Shown here piece by piece: positions 6,916 to 10,535 of a stretch of DNA of 10,535 nt. How positions within the stretch are numbered: position 1 is the first letter of the stretch; each line of letters begins with the position of its first letter. The DNA comes from Synergistaceae bacterium. Lineage in GTDB: Bacteria; Synergistota; Synergistia; Synergistales; Aminobacteriaceae. The stretch spans positions 1 to 10,535 of the forward strand of contig JAFSQO010000212.1 of NCBI GenBank assembly GCA_017446645.1. Reading direction: 5' to 3'. A program made the position numbers and the translations under genes. The notes under the pieces were generated by a model. That model saw only the letters and a program-made list of their open reading frames with translations, did not search any database and was not told the origin of the DNA.

Positions 6916-7920
6916 ATGAAGAAGTTTGCTTTAGCATTAGTGTTAGTGTTTTGCTTTGCATGTGTAGCATCTGCTGAACTCACCGAGCCTGCGAAATTAA
7001 TCTTTGCTGCTCAGGAAGTCGGAACCGGTGCTTACTCAGTCAGTGCTGCCATTCAGGGTGCATTGCTCAAGGGGCTTCCCGCAGGTTCAACGATTGACCT
7101 CACCACGAACTCCCCCGGCGGAGTCGGTGCTCCTGTTTTGATTCAGAGGGGACGCGCTGACATGATAGTCGGTAATGCAGGCCCGGCACTCTGGAGCTAT
7201 GAGAAAAGCAAAGACGATTACCAGTTCGGAGGCTGCCCTGATGTAAGGAGCATCGCAGGAGGACTTGGCCACGCAATGGCTAATATCATGTTCACCAAGA
7301 AATTCGTTGACGCTACAGGCTGCACAACAATGGAAGAAGTCATCGAGAAGAAAGTCCCCATTAAGTTAATCACGAAAAAGAACGGCACACTCGGCGAGCT
7401 TACAGCAGAGAGAGTCATCGAGGCTTGCGGAATCAGCGTTGAAGATTTCCTGAAGTTCGCTACATGGGAGAAGACCGGAACTGACGCAATTAAATCCGGA
7501 ATTCAGGATGACTTATATGATGCAACAATTGACCACGTAGACGCAGGACAGGCAACTACGACAGAAATTTGCTTAACTCATGACATGCACTTCGTCCAGT
7601 TAAAAGACGAGACCCTTGCAAATCTCAACAAGATGGGCTATGCACCGATCGTTATGCTCGCTGGAACATGGAACAAGCAGGAGAAGGACATTAATACAAT
7701 GGGTTCACAGCAGAACCTCATAGTCCCTGCAAGCATGAATGATGATGTTGCTTATGCTTTGGCGAAGGCTCTCTGTGAGAACAAGGACGAGATCGCTGCA
7801 GCAGTCGCTTCGTTAAAGTGGTTTGACCCTAAGACAGCCGGCAGAGCTGATTTAAACGGTGCTCCCCTTCACCCCGGCGCAGCAAAATACTATAAGGAAA
7901 TGGGTTACGCTTTCGAGTAA
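6916..7920 (+). CDS. TAXI-family TRAP transporter solute-binding protein
   Basis: A protein of 334 residues with a type I signal peptide: MKK, core FALALVLVFCFACV, probable cut after ASA (residue 20). The core cysteines do not form a lipobox. The mature protein opens with LIFAAQEVGTGAYSVSAAIQGAL (28-50), the TAXI-type strand-loop-helix (aaa-GtGgtyy-ig-al). It continues with TNSPGGVGAPVLIQRGRADMIVGNAGPALW (64-93), the usual N-lobe glycine-rich region, and RSIAGG (110-115), which matches the TAXI pattern (vrala-g). The late segment with ADLNGAPLHPGAAKYYKEMGY at the C-terminus is the classic TAXI ending. It binds a carboxylate or amino acid in the periplasm for a TRAP permease. Its partner permease lies 854 bases downstream, past an SDR gene. 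It is unrelated in sequence to tctC, so it is not a duplicate receptor of the first system. Ligand unknown. Confidence 0.92.
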   Translation: MKKFALALVLVFCFACVASAELTEPAKLIFAAQEVGTGAYSVSAAIQGALLKGLPAGSTIDLTTNSPGGVGAPVLIQRGRADMIVGNAGPALWSYEKSKDDYQFGGCPDVRSIAGGLGHAMANIMFTKKFVDATGCTTMEEVIEKKVPIKLITKKNGTLGELTAERVIEACGISVEDFLKFATWEKTGTDAIKSGIQDDLYDATIDHVDAGQATTTEICLTHDMHFVQLKDETLANLNKMGYAPIVMLAGTWNKQEKDINTMGSQQNLIVPASMNDDVAYALAKALCENKDEIAAAVASLKWFDPKTAGRADLNGAPLHPGAAKYYKEMGYAFE

Positions 7921-7934
7921 TTAGCGCGTAATTA

Positions 7935-8678
7935 ATGAAACTCTTAGAAGGAAAATCAGCAATCATCACAGGCTCGTCCCGCGGAATCGGCAGGGAGATC
8001 GCAAGACTCTTTGCTGAAAACGGGGCGGGCCTCGTTATTCATGGAACTTCAGAGGAAAAATTAATTGCTCTGAAAAATGAGCTTAATCTTAATAATTGCG
8101 TTTACATTGCTGGAGATATTGGCGAGCTTGAGACTTCACTAAGACTTGCTGAAGAGTGCGTTAAAACTTTCGGCAAGATTGACATTCTCGTGAACAACGC
8201 AGGAATTAACACTAGGACGAAATTCCTTGATATTAGTCCTGAAGAATGGGACAAAATTTTGCGAGTTAACTTGACCGGAGCATTTTATTCTTGCAAGTGT
8301 GTCATTCCTCACATGCTCGAAAGGAAATCAGGAAGCATAATAAATCTTTCGTCACGTGCAGCCAAGACAGCTCACCCTACTTCGTCAGCAGCTTACGGGG
8401 TATCAAAGGCAGGTATTGACGCGTTGACAAGAAAACTTGCGTTTGAGTTCTCGCCTTCAGGTATTCGAGTCAATTCGATTTGCCCCGGGCCGATTGAGAC
8501 AGACATGTCCCTTCAGTGGAGTGATGACTACAGGGCGAAGATTCTTGACTCAATTCCTTTGAGAAAATTAGGAAAAGTTGAGGACGTTGCAAATCTTGCG
8601 TTATTTCTTGCGAGCGGTCTCTCAGGCTTTATCACAGGAGAGAGCATAAATATTAACGGCGGAACTTACATGAACTAA
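7935..8678 (+). CDS. Short-chain dehydrogenase/reductase (classical SDR, FabG-like)
   Basis: A protein of 247 residues, the standard classical SDR length. The cofactor motif TGSSRGIG is at 12-19, NNAG at 87-90, the structural Asn at 112 (VNLTG), and the active site has Tyr154 and Lys158 (YGVSK) with Ser139 or Ser140 (NLSSRAAK); the Ser-Tyr spacing is one residue longer than in E. coli FabG. CPGPIETDM (183-191) and the ending FITGESININGG are typical. It should oxidise or reduce a hydroxyl/ketone with NAD(P); the position after the second strand (IHGTSEEKL) has no acidic residue, which slightly favours NADP. It lies 14 bases after the TAXI gene, with a stop codon (7929-7931) just upstream in frame, so ATG 7935 is the start. 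No Shine-Dalgarno is visible, so translation probably depends on the gene before it. Given its place within a transport pair, it probably acts on the imported compound, not in fatty-acid synthesis. Confidence 0.93.
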   Translation: MKLLEGKSAIITGSSRGIGREIARLFAENGAGLVIHGTSEEKLIALKNELNLNNCVYIAGDIGELETSLRLAEECVKTFGKIDILVNNAGINTRTKFLDISPEEWDKILRVNLTGAFYSCKCVIPHMLERKSGSIINLSSRAAKTAHPTSSAAYGVSKAGIDALTRKLAFEFSPSGIRVNSICPGPIETDMSLQWSDDYRAKILDSIPLRKLGKVEDVANLALFLASGLSGFITGESININGGTYMN

Positions 8679-8774
8679 AAGAGTAACATTATCCCCTAAT
8701 GAACAAGCAGTAAGTCCCTCCTGTCAAGGGGGGATTTAGGGGGGTCTAATTTAATCAAGGAGCTGAAAAATTTC
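8679..8774. other. Largest intergenic gap, between the SDR and TRAP permease genes
   Basis: This 96-base gap holds the nested palindrome at 8693-8742 and the ribosome binding site AAGGAG at 8757-8762, 12 bases before ATG 8775. I see no convincing promoter in it, so the permease is probably read from the upstream transcript. Confidence 0.6.
8693..8742. repeat. Nested G/C-rich palindrome, probable dispersed intergenic repeat
   Basis: Outer arms CCCCTAA (8693-8699) and TTAGGGG (8736-8742) are perfect reverse complements. Inside them an inner hairpin has arms 8713-8721 (AGTCCCTCC) and 8728-8736 (GGGGGGATT), nine pairs with two G-T wobbles, and the six-base loop TGTCAA. The arms share base 8736, so the two stems cannot both be complete. 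The C-run, TGTCAA, G-run, ATTTAGGGGGG layout differs sharply from the surrounding base composition and resembles short palindromic repeats scattered between genes in many genomes. Only one copy is in this window, so the repeat status is inferred. Confidence 0.5.
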
Positions 8775-10535
8775 ATGGCTTTACGTAACATGGCAGCAAT
8801 TCTAGTTACAGTAGCATTCTTTGGATTCCAGGCATACATAGCACTCGTCAAGCAATTTACGCCTATGCTTCAGAGTCCGATACATTTAATATTTGCGTTG
8901 ACTCTTGTATTTATTTATTTTCCTGCTGACCACAATTACCGCAAAAAAGTAAGGAAAGCAGCTGAAAATATTGGCGAAGTCCCTGACCCTGTAATATTGA
9001 ACAAAAATTCATGGTGGAATTATATAGATATTCTTGCCTTTGCCGGTATAGCTTACATGCTCTGGTATATTTTATCTCAGGCTACGAGGCTCAATGAGTT
9101 CATAATCGGCGTTGAAGATGTCTTGCCTATGGATCACGCAGCAATGATCATCGCGATTCTGTTATTGCTCGTTGCTGTCTACAGGACCCTCGGCGGAATT
9201 CTCGCAGGATTCATCACAGTCTTCATAATTTTTGCCTGGACCTCGCCTTATTTACCCGGAATCTTTCACACTAACCTGAAGCCTTTTGCCCAGTTCATCG
9301 AAGAGTTCACTTCAGGCATGACCATGACAGAGAGCGGAGTCTTTGGAACACCATTATTAACGAGTGCTAACACCCTGTTTTACTTTATAGTGTTCGGAGC
9401 GTTTTTCTCGACAATCGGAGGCGGCCAGCTTTTAATAGATATGGGCATGAAGTTATCGAATCAGTCATCAGGAGGCCCCGCAAAGGCTGCTGTTCTCTCG
9501 TCAGGTTTAATGGGCATGATTTCCGGTTCAGCAGTCGCCAACGTCGCAACGACAGGAGTCATGACTATCCCCATGATGAAGAAAATAGGCTACGAACCAG
9601 AAGAAGCCGGAGCAGTCGAGGCAGTGGCTTCAACAGGCGGTCAGATAATGCCCCCTATTATGGGAGTCGGAGCTTTCATAATGGCTGAAATGTTGGGAAT
9701 AAATTACATGTCAGTAGCAGCAAGTGCCATTATCCCCGCATTAGCTTATTACTTCGCAGTGTTCGTCTTAGTCGATAAGATAGCGGCCAAGAGAGCAGCA
9801 AATCTTGATACAACAGCTGATGCTTCGATAAGAGTAGAGAGACCGATAATGCCCAGATTGTATTTATTAATCCCTGCAATATTGCTCGTAATCTGGATAA
9901 TTCGCGGCTATTCTTTAATGCGTGCCGGTATGGTTGGAATATTCACGTGTCTTGCCTGCGATGTGATTAACTATTTCGTGAACAAACAGGACTTCCTGAA
10001 TCTCAGACAGTTATGGGATTGTTGCGTTGACGGAGCTAAACAGGCAGCGGCTATAGCAATTCCCACAGCAGCCTGCGGAATCATAATCAACGTTGTAACT
10101 CAGCAGACTTCACTCGCAACAAATCTCTCTGTGTTAATTCGCTCACTCGGTACGAATTATTTATTCATAGCAATGTGTATCGCTATGGTCGGCTGCATGA
10201 TTTTGGGAATGGCTCTCCCTACAGTCGCAGCTTATCTTGTCGGAGTAATCTTATTTGTTCCCTGTATTCAGCCAATATTATTACAGACAGGATTACCCAG
10301 ACAGACGGCGGATTTATGCGCAAACATGTTCGTATTCTATTACGGCATAATGGCTCAGATAACGCCCCCTGTTTGTGTAGCCTCGTATACTGCAGCGGGA
10401 ATAGCAGGAGCAGACGCGATGAAAACAGGCTTGAAAGGCTTTACGTTCGCAATGGTAGGCTTCTTAGGTCCCTTTGTCTTCGTTTATAATCCTCCGTTAT
10501 TGCTCAAGGGTTCAGTCAGCGAGATAATTATTGCA
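8775..10535 (+). CDS. TRAP transporter fused permease (DctQ-DctM, TAXI type), 3' end missing
   Basis: The frame is open from ATG 8775 to the last base and gives 587 residues; complete fused TAXI permeases have about 620-700, so the C-terminal end is outside. AAGGAG at 8757-8762 supports the start. The N-terminal part (about 1-160) has four hydrophobic segments, including HLIFALTLVFIYFP and the region WWNYIDILAFAGIAYMLWY, and corresponds to the small DctQ-like domain. The rest is the DctM-like domain: KAAVLSSGLMGMISGSAVANVATTG (237-261), EAVASTGGQIMPPIMGVGAF (282-301), CMILGMALPTVAAYLVGV (474-491) and MAQITPPVCVASYTAAGIAG (526-545), all TRAP signatures. It forms an ion-driven inner-membrane importer that receives substrate from the TAXI protein encoded at 6916-7920. 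A cytoplasmic linker near residues 335-360 separates groups of helices. The sequence is intact with no frameshift. Confidence 0.94.
   Translation, partial: MALRNMAAILVTVAFFGFQAYIALVKQFTPMLQSPIHLIFALTLVFIYFPADHNYRKKVRKAAENIGEVPDPVILNKNSWWNYIDILAFAGIAYMLWYILSQATRLNEFIIGVEDVLPMDHAAMIIAILLLLVAVYRTLGGILAGFITVFIIFAWTSPYLPGIFHTNLKPFAQFIEEFTSGMTMTESGVFGTPLLTSANTLFYFIVFGAFFSTIGGGQLLIDMGMKLSNQSSGGPAKAAVLSSGLMGMISGSAVANVATTGVMTIPMMKKIGYEPEEAGAVEAVASTGGQIMPPIMGVGAFIMAEMLGINYMSVAASAIIPALAYYFAVFVLVDKIAAKRAANLDTTADASIRVERPIMPRLYLLIPAILLVIWIIRGYSLMRAGMVGIFTCLACDVINYFVNKQDFLNLRQLWDCCVDGAKQAAAIAIPTAACGIIINVVTQQTSLATNLSVLIRSLGTNYLFIAMCIAMVGCMILGMALPTVAAYLVGVILFVPCIQPILLQTGLPRQTADLCANMFVFYYGIMAQITPPVCVASYTAAGIAGADAMKTGLKGFTFAMVGFLGPFVFVYNPPLLLKGSVSEIIIA

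Noticed and set aside
8699..8713. Tiny open frame MNKQ inside the palindrome region
   Set aside because: It has four codons and no ribosome binding site, so chance is the best explanation.
10175..10489. Plus-strand frame of 104 codons near the right end
   Set aside because: It is out of frame with the TRAP permease, which is continuously open here and carries the LPTVAAY and ITPP signatures over the same bases.

Overview
This window is a single-strand run of ten genes, all on the plus strand, with gaps of 1 to 96 bases. It reads as part of one catabolic and transport operon. Both ends are cut: the first gene lacks its start and the last lacks its end. No tRNA, rRNA, CRISPR array, insertion sequence or phage gene is visible. 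The host is probably a diderm, anaerobic, organic-acid or amino-acid fermenting bacterium. The two binding proteins carry plain signal peptides (AxA cleavage sites, no lipobox cysteine), which suggests a periplasm. Moderate GC, frequent ATA, AGA/AGG and TTA codons, and stacked TTT and TRAP-TAXI transporters recall Synergistota, but this placement is inference from style and not a match.

Left part (1-3781), enzymes: the C-terminal part of a DapA/NAL-family aldolase; a PdxA-family 4-phospho-hydroxyacid dehydrogenase, probably of the sugar-acid (PdxA2) type and not vitamin B6 synthesis; a D-2-hydroxyacid dehydrogenase; and a LarA-like protein that keeps the residues which bind the nickel-pincer nucleotide in lactate racemase. 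Together they suggest breakdown of one or more hydroxylated carboxylic acids: C2 epimerisation, oxidation to the 2-oxo acid, then aldol cleavage, with a PdxA-type oxidative decarboxylation beside it. The substrate cannot be read from the sequence.

Middle part (3803-6829), first transporter: a complete tripartite tricarboxylate transporter in the order tctB-tctA-tctC, so the binding protein is last.

Right part (6916-10535), second transporter: a TAXI-type TRAP binding protein, an SDR dehydrogenase, and a fused DctQ-DctM (TAXI-type) permease that runs off the window. The SDR gene sits between the two transporter parts and has no visible Shine-Dalgarno.

The only non-coding stretches of note are 6830-6915, with a strong hairpin just before the TAXI binding protein, and 8679-8774, with a nested G/C-rich palindrome that looks like a dispersed intergenic repeat. 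The most interesting aspect is the combination of a Ni-pincer-type epimerase homologue, a 2-hydroxyacid dehydrogenase and an aldolase with two unrelated carboxylate uptake systems in one transcription unit.
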